Source of the DNA: Phycisphaerae bacterium
GTDB taxonomy: Bacteria > Chloroflexota > Anaerolineae > 4572-78 > J111
NCBI GenBank assembly: GCA_028285035.1
Contig: JANQQF010000128.1
Span: 1 to 64,000, forward strand
Length of the DNA: 64,000 nucleotides
Direction: 5' to 3'
Shown: positions 52,230 to 60,460 of the stretch, piece by piece
How positions within the stretch are numbered: position 1 is the first letter of the stretch
Layout: every line of letters starts with the position of its first letter
The notes under the pieces: model-generated
Database searches by the model: none
What the model was told of the DNA's origin: nothing
Seen by the model: the letters and a program-made list of their open reading frames with translations, nothing else
Position numbers and translations under genes: made by a program

Positions 52230-54185
52230 ATGAAAAAGTTATTGCAGTTAATTGTATTGGCGTTACTCATTAGCTTCGTTGTATCGGCTTGTGGGGCCGC
52301 TGAGCCGGAGGTAAGCAGTGAGCCAGCGAGTAGTAGTGGTGAAGAAGCCGCCCCAGCTGAGGAAGAACCCGCTGAAGAAGAAGCGGTAGCTGAAGAAGAT
52401 TCATCTTTTCCAGAACGACCGGTTGAGTTTGTGGTGCCGTGGCCACCGGGAGACTTGGAAGATGTCTTGACCCGAATGATCGCTGAAGAAATGCAAAGCC
52501 AAACCGGCGTTCCTGCTGCGGTTGTGAACAAGCCCGGTGGGGGTGGTGTTGTTGGGGCGACGGAAGTATTCCAAGCTGACCCCGATGGTCACACCGTGGG
52601 TTCATTCGTGATTGGTATCCCCACTGTCCAAATTATGAACGGAAACGCACCGTATGAGCGTGGTGACTTTGAGCCGCTCGGTATCTTTGTAACCTATCCG
52701 TTCGTGATTGCGGCCCCTGGTGATGCCCCCTACTCTACAATGCAAGAGTTGGCCGACTACTCTAAAGAAAATGATGTAAGCCTGGGCCACTTCGGCTTTG
52801 GCTTGGTCCCCACCCGTGCCACCATCTTGAGTATGCAAGACTTGGGCGGGAACTTCGCGTCAGAAGCAGCCTTTGACAACCTAGACTGCACCAGCTTGGC
52901 TTCTGGCGATGTTGATGTGATCAATACTACCGTTCAGTTGCTGTTGCCGTGTCTAGATGATGTGAAATTGATTGCTTCAATCGGTGATTCTCGTATTTCT
53001 GTCAGCCCTGACACTGAGACCTTGGCCGAGCAAGGTGGGTTGGACATCGCTCTGTGGAACGGTCTCTTTGTTCACAAAGATACCCCACAAGCTGCGCGTG
53101 ACGTTATCTCTGAAGCCGCGCAAGCCGCTCTGGCTAGTGATGCCGCTCAAGAGCTGGCTGAAACTACCGGCGCTTTGGTTTACTGGCAAAATGCTGAGGA
53201 GTCTCAAGCACTGATTGATGAGCATTGGGACATCATTGCTGACATGATCGCCCGTATGGAAGGTATGGAAGAGGGGGCGATGGAAGAGGAAGCGATGGAA
53301 GAAGAGGCAATGGAAGACATCGACTTCCCAGAACGACCGGTTGAGTTTGTGGTGCCGTGGCCACCGGGAGACTTGGAAGATGTCTTGACCCGAATGATCG
53401 CTGAAGAGATGCAAAGCCAAACGGGTGTTCCCGCTGCGGTTGTGAACAAGCCCGGTGGGGGTGGTGTTGTTGGCGCGACGGAAGTATTCCAGGCTGATGC
53501 CGATGGTCACACGGTTGGTTCATTTGTGATTGGTATCCCCACTGTTCAAATTATGAACGGAAACGCACCGTATGAGCGTGGTGACTTTGAGCCGCTCGGT
53601 ATCTTTGTGACCTATCCGTTCGTGATTGCGGCCCCTGGTGATGCCCCCTACTCGACAATGTCAGAATTGGCTGAATATTCTAAAGAGAATGATGTGAGCT
53701 TGGGACACTTTGGCTTTGGCTTGGTCCCCACCCGTGCCACCATCTTGAGTATGCAAGACTTGGGCGGCGAGTTTGCGTCAGAAGCAGCCTTTGACAACTT
53801 GGACTGCACTAGCCTCGCCTCTGGCGATGTTGATGTGATTAACACTACCGTTCAGTTGCTGTTGCCGTGTTTGGATGATGTGAAATTGATTGCTTCAATC
53901 GGTGATTCGCGGATTTCTGTTAGCCCCGATACCGAAACATTGGCCGAGCAAGGCGGCTTGGATATTGCTTTGTGGAACGGTCTCTTTGTTCACAAAGACA
54001 CGCCAGAAGGTGCTCGTAAGGTGATCACCGAAGCTGCCAAGGCTGCTTTGGCTAGTGACGCAGCTCAAGAGCTGGCCGAAACCACAGGTGCCTTGGTTTA
54101 CTGGATGGAAGCTGATGAGTCTCAGGAACTCATCGATGAGCATTGGGACATCATCTCTGATATGATCGAGCGAATGGGACAGTAA
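52230..54185 (+). CDS. tandem-duplicated TctC solute-binding lipoprotein
   Basis: This codes for 651 residues, with GGAGG four bases before ATG. A lipoprotein signal ends at VVSAC (Cys21). An acidic linker (EEAAPAEEEPAEEEAV) leads to two full TctC/Bug-type binding domains of about 285 residues each, with linker repeats MEEGAMEEEAMEEEA between them. Both contain FPERPVEFVVPWPPGD and NKPGGGGVVGATEVFQAD. Repeat offset is 918 bases (306 residues) and the copies are almost identical. Normal TctC proteins have one domain of about 320 residues. It delivers carboxylate ligands to TctAB encoded next. Confidence 0.9.
   Translation: MKKLLQLIVLALLISFVVSACGAAEPEVSSEPASSSGEEAAPAEEEPAEEEAVAEEDSSFPERPVEFVVPWPPGDLEDVLTRMIAEEMQSQTGVPAAVVNKPGGGGVVGATEVFQADPDGHTVGSFVIGIPTVQIMNGNAPYERGDFEPLGIFVTYPFVIAAPGDAPYSTMQELADYSKENDVSLGHFGFGLVPTRATILSMQDLGGNFASEAAFDNLDCTSLASGDVDVINTTVQLLLPCLDDVKLIASIGDSRISVSPDTETLAEQGGLDIALWNGLFVHKDTPQAARDVISEAAQAALASDAAQELAETTGALVYWQNAEESQALIDEHWDIIADMIARMEGMEEGAMEEEAMEEEAMEDIDFPERPVEFVVPWPPGDLEDVLTRMIAEEMQSQTGVPAAVVNKPGGGGVVGATEVFQADADGHTVGSFVIGIPTVQIMNGNAPYERGDFEPLGIFVTYPFVIAAPGDAPYSTMSELAEYSKENDVSLGHFGFGLVPTRATILSMQDLGGEFASEAAFDNLDCTSLASGDVDVINTTVQLLLPCLDDVKLIASIGDSRISVSPDTETLAEQGGLDIALWNGLFVHKDTPEGARKVITEAAKAALASDAAQELAETTGALVYWMEADESQELIDEHWDIISDMIERMGQ
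52404..54185 (+). repeat. internal duplication of the binding-protein domain
   Basis: Two long direct repeats, beginning near 52404 and 53322 (918 bases apart), encode the two TctC domains. They differ mostly at silent positions and short stretches near the end (DTPQAARDVI versus DTPEGARKVI). Such high identity implies a recent duplication or ongoing gene conversion. An assembly collapse or false duplication cannot be excluded from one sequence. Confidence 0.85.
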
Positions 54186-54186
54186 G

Positions 54187-54233
54187 ATAATTGTGAATTG
54201 TGAAGTTGAATTTTCATTCACAATTCACAATGA
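54187..54233. repeat. inverted repeated-word hairpin (AATTGTGAATTGTGAA)
   Basis: The left arm AATTGTGAATTGTGAA and right arm TTCACAATTCACAATg are themselves tandem 8-base words. It starts two bases after the TctC stop, so it may also act as a 3' end structure. Confidence 0.6.
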
Positions 54234-54280
54234 AATGAGGTTCGGTTATAAATAGTCTCGATTGCAAATTGTAGACCGTA

Positions 54281-54393
54281 TGTCATTTCGAACGGAATGA
54301 AACGAAGTGGAATGTAGAGAGAAATCCCTACAGAGCTTGTTTGTAAACATAGGTCTCAGGGATTTCTCGGTGAAAAGATTCCTCGAAATGACA
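54281..54393. repeat. TGTCATTTCGA element, copy 1
   Basis: Ends are TGTCATTTCGA and TCGAAATGACA, a perfect inverted pair. Inside are AGAGAAATCCCT / AGGGATTTCTCG arms. It lies between TctC and TctB genes, so the transport operon has been interrupted by a non-coding element. Similar sequences are widespread in other bacteria. Confidence 0.7.
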
Positions 54394-54498
54394 TGTCTAG
54401 CCTAAATTCGCTGCCCTATTTATGACCTGAATATCTCTTGTAATCAAACATAAGTAAACTAATGGGGAGGTTTCGGCCTCCCCCTTGAGGGTATTTCA

Positions 54499-55062
54499 AT
54501 GAGTGAAGATACCACGCGGCCCGAACCCGGGCTGGCCCACAATCCTGGGTTAGGCGTTTTCTATACGGCGATGTTTATTCTGGGGATCATTCTGTTGATC
54601 CTGCTCCCCATTCAAACAGAATCTGGCCCTGTTGAACAAGGTTGGTGGACTCAGCCCATTTTGATGCCAGCCATCAGCATCTGGCTTTTTGCCATCACTG
54701 CAACCATCCTCTTTTTCCAACATATAATTAAAGTACGACGCAGTGAGATGGCTCGCCCCAGTGGTGAACGGATTCGGGTCGAAATTTTCCAGTGGTTCAA
54801 ACCTGTGGAGTATTTTGTCTACTATGTGGCCTATATTTGGCTGCTTGGGATGGTGGGCTATTTTCTGTCCAGCCTGATTTTTATCATTGGAGTTGGTCTT
54901 CGAGTTGGGCTGCGTAGCCCCCGATGGCTGCTTAACGGTCTGTTGTTTGCTGTCTTACTCATCGCAGTTTTTAGATGGGGATTGCAAGTATGGGTTCCTG
55001 CCGCCGAACTGTATGAATTGTTTGAAAAAGATACACGGATCTTTTTGATGAGGAATTTTTAG
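54499..55062 (+). CDS. TctB-type small transporter subunit
   Basis: This codes for 187 residues with four membrane segments (FYTAMFILGIILLILLPI, PAISIWLFAITATILFF, YVAYIWLLGMVGYFLSSL and LLFAVLLIAVFRWGL). This is the topology of the small TctB subunit of tripartite tricarboxylate transporters. The next gene starts at the base after its stop. Ribosome binding is weak (GAGGG). Confidence 0.8.
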   Translation: MSEDTTRPEPGLAHNPGLGVFYTAMFILGIILLILLPIQTESGPVEQGWWTQPILMPAISIWLFAITATILFFQHIIKVRRSEMARPSGERIRVEIFQWFKPVEYFVYYVAYIWLLGMVGYFLSSLIFIIGVGLRVGLRSPRWLLNGLLFAVLLIAVFRWGLQVWVPAAELYELFEKDTRIFLMRNF

Positions 55063-56556
55063 ATGGAATTTTTACTAGCTGGTTTAGAACAACTGTTACA
55101 GACTCAGGTGTTACTGGCTTTAGTCTCTGGGGCCATTATCGGGGTGGTCATTGGGGCGATTCCAGGGGTGGGACCTGCGGTAGCAATTGCTATTCTGTTG
55201 CCCGTGACCTTCGCGATGGAACCGCTAACAGGGCTAACCCTCCTGCTGGGGATTTATGCGGCGGGGATGTATGGCGGGGCCATTCCCTCCATTTTGATTA
55301 ACACGCCGGGTACGGTGGTTAACGTATTGACCACCTACGACGGATATCCTCTAACCAAACGGGGAGAGGGCCGGAGGGCCTTAACCTTAGCCTACACCTC
55401 CTCTTTTGTTGGCGGTATTTTTAGTGTCGTGGTGTTGATGATGCTGGCTTTGCCCCTTGCTAACTTTGCCAAGCGTTTTGGCTCGGCAGAATTTGCGATG
55501 GCCGCCTTGTTTGCGATGGTGATTGTGGTGGTCGCGCACCGCGAGAAGGCCCTTCAGGCGGCGATGACGTTAGGGCTGGGGCTTCTGTGTGCCACCGTTG
55601 GGATTGAGCAAGCTTTTGTGACCCAGCGTTTTACGTTTGGTCAATCGTGGCTCTTAAGCGGGATACCCCTCATTCCGATGGTGCTAGGACTGTTTGCGAT
55701 GTCTCAGGGGTTGACCTTGCTGATAGACAAACAAGATCGCGCCCAAACGCCGAAGTTGGAAGGTAGTGCATTTTCAGGATTGATCGAGGTCTTTAAATAC
55801 CCGCGCACGCTTTTTGCCTCGTCGGGATTTGGGGTAGTAATGGGGATTTTGCCTGGCGTTGGGGAATTTATGGCCCAATTCTTTAGCTACTCGTTGGCCC
55901 AGCGCTTTTCAAAGGAGCCGGAGAAGTTTGGCGATGGGGCCCCAGAAGGCATTATTGCCTCAGAAGCGGCGAACAATGCGGTCCCCGCTTCGGCGATGAT
56001 TCCACTTTTGGCCTTGGGAATTCCTGGTGAGGCTCTCACCGCGATGATGCTCTCAGTCTTTTTTGTGCACAATGTTATCCCTGGCCCAGCCCTCTTTGAA
56101 CAACGTCCAGAATTTATTATGGGGCTTTTCTTAAGTTTGTTCGTCACAAACATTGTGATTTTATTGTTCCTGCTTTTGACGACCCGTTGGCTTGTCAAAA
56201 TCACCACGGTTGACCCCCGCTTTATCGGGGTCGTGGTCTTGACCCTCAGTTTGATTGGAACCTACACCAGTGGCTACAAATTGACCGATCCGTTGATCGC
56301 CCTGTTCTTCGCCTTCTTAGGCTATATCTTTTATCGTATCGATGTGCCTGCTGTGCCGATTGTCCTCGGCCTTGTGCTTGGGCCAATCTTTGAAGCCCGT
56401 TTTCGTCAAGCCGTGGGCGCGGCGGGTGGTGACATGACCATTTTCTTTACTCGCCCGATTGCTTTTGGCTTAATCATCATTATGGTTCTCACCGTGGGTG
56501 CTTTTATGTACAGTAGCTATCGTCAATCGCAACAGGTCAAAATTGTTGAGGGGTGA
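55063..56556 (+). CDS. TctA-type large transporter subunit
   Basis: This codes for 497 residues with about 11-12 membrane segments. TctA landmarks: VIGAIPGVGPAVAIAILLP near the N-terminus, YAAGMYGGAIPSILINTPGT, GILPGVGEFMAQFFSY and ALGIPGEALTAMML, a second copy of the re-entrant P-G motif. With TctB and the lipoprotein it forms a secondary, ion-driven carboxylate importer. The aromatic context suggests an aromatic acid or similar compound, but substrate cannot be read from the sequence. Confidence 0.9.
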   Translation: MEFLLAGLEQLLQTQVLLALVSGAIIGVVIGAIPGVGPAVAIAILLPVTFAMEPLTGLTLLLGIYAAGMYGGAIPSILINTPGTVVNVLTTYDGYPLTKRGEGRRALTLAYTSSFVGGIFSVVVLMMLALPLANFAKRFGSAEFAMAALFAMVIVVVAHREKALQAAMTLGLGLLCATVGIEQAFVTQRFTFGQSWLLSGIPLIPMVLGLFAMSQGLTLLIDKQDRAQTPKLEGSAFSGLIEVFKYPRTLFASSGFGVVMGILPGVGEFMAQFFSYSLAQRFSKEPEKFGDGAPEGIIASEAANNAVPASAMIPLLALGIPGEALTAMMLSVFFVHNVIPGPALFEQRPEFIMGLFLSLFVTNIVILLFLLLTTRWLVKITTVDPRFIGVVVLTLSLIGTYTSGYKLTDPLIALFFAFLGYIFYRIDVPAVPIVLGLVLGPIFEARFRQAVGAAGGDMTIFFTRPIAFGLIIIMVLTVGAFMYSSYRQSQQVKIVEG

Positions 56557-56594
56557 TAGGGTTAATTAGGAATTGGTAAATCGTAGAAAATGAG

Positions 56595-56715
56595 AAGCCT
56601 GTAGGCCTTCTACAAAAAGAAAGAAACGTCAGGTCACTCCCGCGTGTTTTTGGCGGGAGTCCACTGTTCGCTACCCCAACCAGTGGATACCCGACAACTT
56701 CATTCGGGTATGACA
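56595..56715. repeat. MITE-like intergenic element, copy 3 (reverse)
   Basis: On the minus strand it reads TGTCATACCCG ... GCGGGAGTGACC, then a third hairpin (AGAAGGCCTACAGGCTTCT) joined by the same spacer as copy 1 (CGTTTCTTTCTTTnTGTAG). Copies 1 and 3 therefore share the longer form. Confidence 0.7.
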
Positions 56716-56733
56716 CAAACCAACTAGTTTCTT

Positions 56734-56835
56734 AGGAGCGGAACGCGGTGGAGCACAGAGAGAAATCTTTCGATCCGTTGACAAAGTATTATCGAGTGGG
56801 GAAGATTTCTCGGCGAAAAGATGCCTCGAAATGAT
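56734..56835. repeat. TGTCATTTCGA element, copy 2 (degenerate)
   Basis: AGAGAGAAATCTTTC and GAAGATTTCTCGGCGAAAAGATGCCTCGAAATGATA match the right half of the copy near 54.3 kb in the same orientation. The left terminal TGTCATTTCGA is lost, perhaps through the neighbouring MITE-like element that abuts it. Confidence 0.6.
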
Positions 56836-56914
56836 ATGCCCGAGCCGAATAGGGCCACTTCTTAACCAATGACTGAGAAGAGTAAGTCGTTGTTTCATCA
56901 ATAAGGACAGTTGA

Positions 56915-57847
56915 ATGACCCCGAAAATTATGTTTCTCCTCAGCGAGAACTGGACCATTACCCAAGGTCAGAATTTGCGTTCACTTGTGGATTGGGCAGT
57001 GATGGCAGAGGCGGCTGGCATTGATGCAGTGATGATTAGCGAGCATATTTCGCTGGGGCCAGCGGCTGGGGCCAAAGGTCGTGAACCCAATGAGCGGGCT
57101 TATATGGCCCCTGGCAATCAAGACCCGGCCACGCCCTGGCCTGACTCGCTGCTCCTCCTCAGCGCTATTGCGGCTCGAACGACCAAACTCCGCCTCTTTG
57201 CGGGGGCGATTATCGCGCCCCTGCGACATCCGGTTCATCTTGCGAAACAGTTGGCGACGCTGGACTGTCTCTCCGAAGGACGACTTATCGTGCAGCCGAC
57301 GGTCAGTTGGCTCAAGGATGAGTACGATCATTTAGGCGTGCCCTTTAAAAAGCGTGGCAAGTTGCTGGATGAGCATCTGGAAGCGTGGCAATTGCTTTGG
57401 CAAGAATCACCCGCCACCTTCAATGGTGAGTTTTATCAATTTGAAGATTGCTACTGCGATCCCAAGCCGTGGCGAGATGGTGGCCCCAAATTGTGGTTTG
57501 GCGGGCAGTCGTTGCACGAACCGTTGATGCGTCGGCTGCTCAAATATGGTAGCGGCTTTCATCCCTTCGGTGCCCCTTCCAATGAGGATTTGGCCTACTT
57601 AGCCAATTCATTGGCCGAAGCAGGCCGTGATATGAGCGAGATCGAAATGATCGGTGGCATTCGGGCGACATTCCCCGATACCGACTCCCCAGCCGATCTC
57701 GAATTGGCGTTAGAGTCGATCCCGCCCCAAATTGAGAAAGGGTTCACCACCTTCTGTGTCAAACCCAATCAGTTTATCGATGATGCGGCCCAGATGGAGG
57801 AGTTTTGCGAACGGTTGGTAGCAGGATTTGCCACAATGAGCGTTTAG
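56915..57847 (+). CDS. luciferase-like (LLM) flavin monooxygenase
   Basis: This codes for 310 residues in a TIM-barrel pattern: MAEAAGIDAVMISEHISLGP, RTTKLRLFAGAIIAPLRHPV, LAKQLATLDCLSEGRLIVQP, then YDHLGVPFKKRGKLLDEHLE and GPKLWFGGQSLHEPLMRRLL. These are LLM-class FMN or F420-dependent oxidoreductases. Whether it uses FMNH2 or F420H2 cannot be told. It may hydroxylate or oxidise a pathway intermediate. It starts 18 bases before the amine oxidase gene, so both are probably in one unit. Confidence 0.85.
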   Translation: MTPKIMFLLSENWTITQGQNLRSLVDWAVMAEAAGIDAVMISEHISLGPAAGAKGREPNERAYMAPGNQDPATPWPDSLLLLSAIAARTTKLRLFAGAIIAPLRHPVHLAKQLATLDCLSEGRLIVQPTVSWLKDEYDHLGVPFKKRGKLLDEHLEAWQLLWQESPATFNGEFYQFEDCYCDPKPWRDGGPKLWFGGQSLHEPLMRRLLKYGSGFHPFGAPSNEDLAYLANSLAEAGRDMSEIEMIGGIRATFPDTDSPADLELALESIPPQIEKGFTTFCVKPNQFIDDAAQMEEFCERLVAGFATMSV

Positions 57848-57865
57848 AGCATTAGATAAAATCTT

Positions 57866-59179
57866 ATGAGTACTCAATTAGACTATGACGTCATTATTAT
57901 CGGTGGTGGTTTTGCCGGATTGACTGTAGCCCGTGAGTTGAGCGGGCGAGGTCTCAAATTAGCCCTGCTTGAGGCCAGAGATCGACTAGGTGGGCGAGCT
58001 TGGACGCAGGAATGGGATGGACAACTGCAAGAGTTGGGCGGCGGTTGGGTGCAATGGTCGCAGCCGCATGTTTGGGCCGAAATCACGCGCTATGGTCTTG
58101 ATCTGTTTGAACGTCCTGGCTGGCCTAAATCATATGATACACCGCTTCATGTGTTGGTCGATGGGGAGATTATCATGCGAACGATGGCCGAGAATATGGG
58201 GCAAATTTTCCCATTAATTGCTGAGTTTGCCGCACCTGCCGCCTCGGTTTTTCCTTGGCCGTATGATCCACACCGTTCGTTAGGCCAGCTTGAACAATAC
58301 GATCATTTATCCAATCAGGATCGTCTCGACGAGATGGATCTGACGCCATTGCAACGCACATTGATGTCACGGTTCCTGTCGATGCAACCCCACAATCATC
58401 CCAGAACAAGCAGCTATGTCGAATTTCTGCGCTGGTATGCCTTGACCCATCACAGTCTTGAGGTCTATGTCTCGACCACTGCTCGCTACCAATTCACCGA
58501 CGGCACCCAGGCCTTGGTTCAAGCAATGTTAGGAGACATTGAGGCAGACATTCGATTGGAGCAGCCAGTTCAAGCCGTTCATCAAGATGATGACGGGGTG
58601 ACAGTGACAACAACAGGGGAGACGCTTTCGGCAAAGCACGTTGTTTTAGCGGTGCCGATTAATGTGCTCAACAGTATTGACTTCTCGCCTCCCCTAAATG
58701 AGGCCAAACAAGCCTTGTCACGGGAACGGCATACGGGATCTGGGCAAAAGCTGTTTGTCAAAATCAAAGGCTACTGGCCCGATCTTAACTGTGCGGCTGA
58801 TGCGGATGCCCTAATTACAACGGTGCTAGTGCAAGAGGCGACAGACACTGAAACATTACTTGTCCTATTCACGGTCAATGATCATCTGCTTCCCGTTACA
58901 AAGGAGTCGATCGAAGTGGCCCTGCGTCAATTTGAGCCTGAGATTGAGGTGTGGGATTTTATGTTCCACAATTGGGTCGAAGACCTCTATGCCTTGGGGA
59001 CTTGGTGTAGTTACCGCCCTGGCCAAACTTCAAAATATCTTGCTGAAGCCCAGGCGTCAGAAGGTCGGCTCTTCTTTTCCGGAGCTGATTTGGCGAATGG
59101 CTGGCGTGGCTTTTTTGATGGGGCAATTGAGAGTGGGTTACGTGTGGCGCGGGATGTTAGACAAGTGCTTGAAGCGTAA
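57866..59179 (+). CDS. FAD-dependent amine oxidase (monoamine oxidase-like)
   Basis: This codes for 437 residues opening with the FAD Rossmann motif DVIIIGGGFAGLTVAREL followed by LLEARDRLGGRAWT. The C-terminal flavin motif GRLFFSGADLANGWRGFFDG matches flavin monoamine oxidases. The covalent-FAD cysteine of mammalian MAO is not evident at the SGGCY position; GTWCSYRPGQ sits near it. It would convert a primary amine to its aldehyde with H2O2 release. Together with the decarboxylase upstream and the aldehyde dehydrogenase, a three-step amine route is plausible. Confidence 0.87.
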   Translation: MSTQLDYDVIIIGGGFAGLTVARELSGRGLKLALLEARDRLGGRAWTQEWDGQLQELGGGWVQWSQPHVWAEITRYGLDLFERPGWPKSYDTPLHVLVDGEIIMRTMAENMGQIFPLIAEFAAPAASVFPWPYDPHRSLGQLEQYDHLSNQDRLDEMDLTPLQRTLMSRFLSMQPHNHPRTSSYVEFLRWYALTHHSLEVYVSTTARYQFTDGTQALVQAMLGDIEADIRLEQPVQAVHQDDDGVTVTTTGETLSAKHVVLAVPINVLNSIDFSPPLNEAKQALSRERHTGSGQKLFVKIKGYWPDLNCAADADALITTVLVQEATDTETLLVLFTVNDHLLPVTKESIEVALRQFEPEIEVWDFMFHNWVEDLYALGTWCSYRPGQTSKYLAEAQASEGRLFFSGADLANGWRGFFDGAIESGLRVARDVRQVLEA

Positions 59180-59206
59180 ATTATGAGTTGCAAACCAAGT
59201 TGTATG

Positions 59207-59257
59207 TTGTGCACGTGATGCGTAATGTGTGAACTAGTCACGTGACACATATTACGC
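59207..59257. repeat. inverted repeated-word hairpin (CACGTGATGCGTAATG)
   Basis: GTGATGCGTAATGTGTGA pairs imperfectly with TCACGTGACACATATTACG around ACTAG. It belongs to the same word family as the hairpin near 49.5 kb and again lies directly after a gene. Confidence 0.6.
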
Positions 59258-59322
59258 CTATCCGATTAGAAATTAGTGCGATAATAATTGCCCACTAAAC
59301 ATTTTACTCTTGGAGGAACAAC

Positions 59323-60249
59323 ATGGCTGACGAATTTTTAGACGAAATTGCGGAACTGTATAAAACCAAAGATTACGCCAAAATTGTGGAACTTTGGGGG
59401 AGGGATGGCTCTAACTCTCACGAATTCAAACAAGCAATCTATCAAAATTACCAACCCAAAGCGAATGATCTCATTATCTCCACCTACCCTAAAAGTGGCA
59501 CCACTTGGACAATGCAGATGGCCTATCAAATCGGCTATCTTGGTGAAGGTGACTTTGAACATATTGATCGCGTTGTTTCGTGGCCTGATAAGCTTGTTCC
59601 TCTGGAGACGCCGGAGGTGGATGATGTCAGCCACCTGGCCGACTCACCGACAGGTTTGCACGTGATTAAGGGGCATCTTGAAACCAAGTATGTTCCTTAC
59701 ACGCCAGAGGCGAAATATATTTCGGTGGTACGTGATCCCAAAGATATGCTGGTGTCGTTGGTTCACTTTGAAAATGGGTTTAATAAACTGCTGTTTGATG
59801 AAATCGTACCACCTCAGGTGTGGATTGATACCTTTCAAACCGATAACTTTATCTATCAACCCTGGGCGATGTTTATCGATGGCTGGTGGTCGCGTAGCGA
59901 GCAGTACGACAATGTCTTAATCTTGATTTATGAAGAGATGAAGGCTGACCCGGTTGGAACGGTCCAAAAAATTGCCGATTTTGTGGGGATCAGCTTGACC
60001 CCCGAACAGTTCGACAAAGTGGTTGAAAAGAGCAGCTTTGCTTATATGAAAGCTAACAATCAAAAATTTGATCCACCCGCTTGGGAGTCTGGCCACGTGC
60101 CCTTGATACGTGATGGTAAAACAGGCAGTGCTAAAACATTGCTCACGAAGGAGCAACAGGCTTCTGTTGATGCCTTCTGCATTCGTGAGCTTGAGCGACT
60201 CGGCTCTACATTCCCGTATCAACAGAAGTTTAAGGTTGTGACATTGTAA
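59323..60249 (+). CDS. PAPS-dependent sulfotransferase
   Basis: This codes for 308 residues, with GGAGG five bases before ATG. The 5'-phosphosulfate loop is TYPKSGTTWTMQMAYQIG, and the 3'-phosphate block is YISVVRDPKDMLVSLVHF. A catalytic histidine is likely in VIKGHLETKYVP. The C-terminus has KADPVGTVQKIADFVGI (adjusted from EEMKADPVG). This is the cytosolic aryl/alkyl sulfotransferase pattern. It could sulfonate phenols or catechols. No PAPS-synthesis gene is nearby. Confidence 0.88.
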   Translation: MADEFLDEIAELYKTKDYAKIVELWGRDGSNSHEFKQAIYQNYQPKANDLIISTYPKSGTTWTMQMAYQIGYLGEGDFEHIDRVVSWPDKLVPLETPEVDDVSHLADSPTGLHVIKGHLETKYVPYTPEAKYISVVRDPKDMLVSLVHFENGFNKLLFDEIVPPQVWIDTFQTDNFIYQPWAMFIDGWWSRSEQYDNVLILIYEEMKADPVGTVQKIADFVGISLTPEQFDKVVEKSSFAYMKANNQKFDPPAWESGHVPLIRDGKTGSAKTLLTKEQQASVDAFCIRELERLGSTFPYQQKFKVVTL

Positions 60250-60417
60250 ATGGGGCTGATGAAGTAGGATTGGCAGGTAAATACATTCCCAGCCTTCCAA
60301 TCTTCCAATCTTCCAAAACTATTCGTTTATTTGATGATTTCAATTTGTTAAATTACTGTGAGGACTAAGACACATCCACCTAAAAGCATTTGCAAAAGGC
60401 TACTCCCTATGATAACC

Positions 60418-60434
60418 TACTAAACGGTTTAGTA
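60418..60434. promoter_or_regulatory. operator palindrome TACTAAACGGTTTAGTA
   Basis: This is a perfect dyad of two 8-base arms around a central G, 27 bases before the NicX-like start. The core is identical to that before the decarboxylase gene except for the centre base (T there, G here). Two exact copies of so specific a core before co-located catabolic genes argue for a common regulator. Confidence 0.7.
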
Positions 60435-60460
60435 ATTTTGTTTATAGGGAAAGGAGAATC

